64,000 bases of DNA from NCBI GenBank assembly GCA_023078555.1, contig CM041204.1, positions 902,923-966,922 of the forward strand, in the 5' to 3' direction. Origin of the DNA: Ulva prolifera (lineage: Eukaryota > Chlorophyta > Ulvophyceae > Ulvales > Ulvaceae). Shown here one piece after another: positions 63,342 to 64,000 of this stretch. Each line of letters starts with the position of its first letter. The first letter of the stretch is position 1. Under the pieces are notes generated by a model. It worked only from the letters and a program-made list of their open reading frames with translations, had not been told where the DNA came from and did no database searches. The position numbers and the translations under genes were made by a program.

Positions 63342-64000
63342 ACTGTGATATCCGCAGGCATGAAATGAGCCTTACCTGGCACGTAACACGGCCAGACACC
63401 TCGTGCATGGTCAGGCCTGTGGCCCACAACCGATCACACTTTGTCATTTAGGTGCCTGGTGCATGTTTGGGTGATTCAGCATGGTGAGGCAGGGTGGCAG
63501 TGCATGTGATCATGGCTGTGACATCCGCAGGCATGAAATCAGCCTCACCTGGCACGTAACACGGCCAGACACCTCGTGCATGGCTAGCCCTGAGGCCCAC
63601 AACCGATCACACTTTGTCATTTAGGTGCCTGGTGCATGTTTGGTTGATTCAGCATGGTGAGGCAGGGTGGCAGTGCATGTGATCATGGCTGTGACATCCG
63701 CAGGCATGAAATCAGCCTCACCTGGCACGTAACACGGCCAGACACCTCGTGCATGGCTAGCCCTGAGGCCCACAACCGATCACACTTTGTCATTTAGGTG
63801 CCTGGTGCATGTTTGGTTGATTCAGCATGGTGAGGCAGGGTGGCAGTGCATGTGATCATGGCTGTGACATCCGCAGGCATGAAATCAGCCTCACCTGGCA
63901 CGTAACACGGCCAGACACCTCGTGCATGGCTAGCCCTGAGGCCCACAACCGATCACACTTTGTCATTTAGGTGCCTGGTGCATGTTTGGTTGATTCAGCA
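63342..64000. repeat. 173-bp tandem satellite, continuing past the window
   Basis: Units at 63,342-63,514, 63,515-63,687, 63,688-63,860 and 63,861-64,000 (cut by the window end). Units 2, 3 and the visible part of 4 look identical. Unit 1 has scattered differences (for example ATGAGCCTTACC for ATCAGCCTCACC). The edge unit being most diverged is typical for satellite arrays. Each unit contains CACGTAACACGGCCAG and TTTGTCATTTAGGTGCC. It begins about 280 bp upstream of gene A. Confidence 0.97.

Overview
This is a nuclear window from a eukaryote. It holds Ty1/copia, Ty3/gypsy chromovirus and DIRS-like retroelements, 5-bp target-site duplications, and two genes with clean GT-AG introns; there is no operon structure, ribosome-binding site or prokaryotic gene. 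The element types fit a green alga or related protist best, but that placement is inference from retroelement style and not from a marker gene.

Layout. 1-7.4 kb is nested copia debris: a plus-strand RT remnant, a minus-strand 3' end, an array of palindromic repeats, a solo LTR with a perfect duplication (CCTTA), and a decayed minus-strand copia element that has lost its integrase core and RNase H. 7.4-15.6 kb has no recognisable gene but contains a diverged ~470-bp duplication, a cluster of four hairpins and AT-rich blocks. 15.6-18 kb is a wrecked minus-strand gypsy element with a 39-G run. 18.6-22.5 kb is a cassette of unidentified and transposase-like genes between ~80-bp direct repeats. 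22.5-25.7 kb is a decayed minus-strand DIRS-like element. 25.7-29.5 kb is unassigned apart from a 27-bp inverted repeat.

29,570-36,151 is a nearly intact copia element: 355-bp LTRs with 6 differences, duplication CACGG, and one in-frame UAG between integrase and RT. 36.2-45.2 kb is repeat-rich, gene-poor DNA. 45.2-46.1 kb is a PIF1-like helicase remnant. 47.9-48.9 kb is an unidentified minus-strand gene (gene B). 49,456-59,341 is a young chromovirus: 858-bp LTRs with about 6 differences, duplication GCTGT, gag and pol separated by one in-frame UGA, and a further ORF between pol and the 3' LTR. 59.5-63.1 kb is an unidentified seven-exon minus-strand gene (gene A). From 63,342 to the window edge runs a 173-bp satellite.

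The most interesting signal is in the chromovirus. A splice-donor-like CAG/GTATCG sits on the LTR/PBS junction. One acceptor-like site lies directly before the gag ATG, and a second with an eight-T tract lies directly before the ATG of the post-pol ORF. This suggests retrovirus-like alternative splicing. It is a prediction from sequence and untested.
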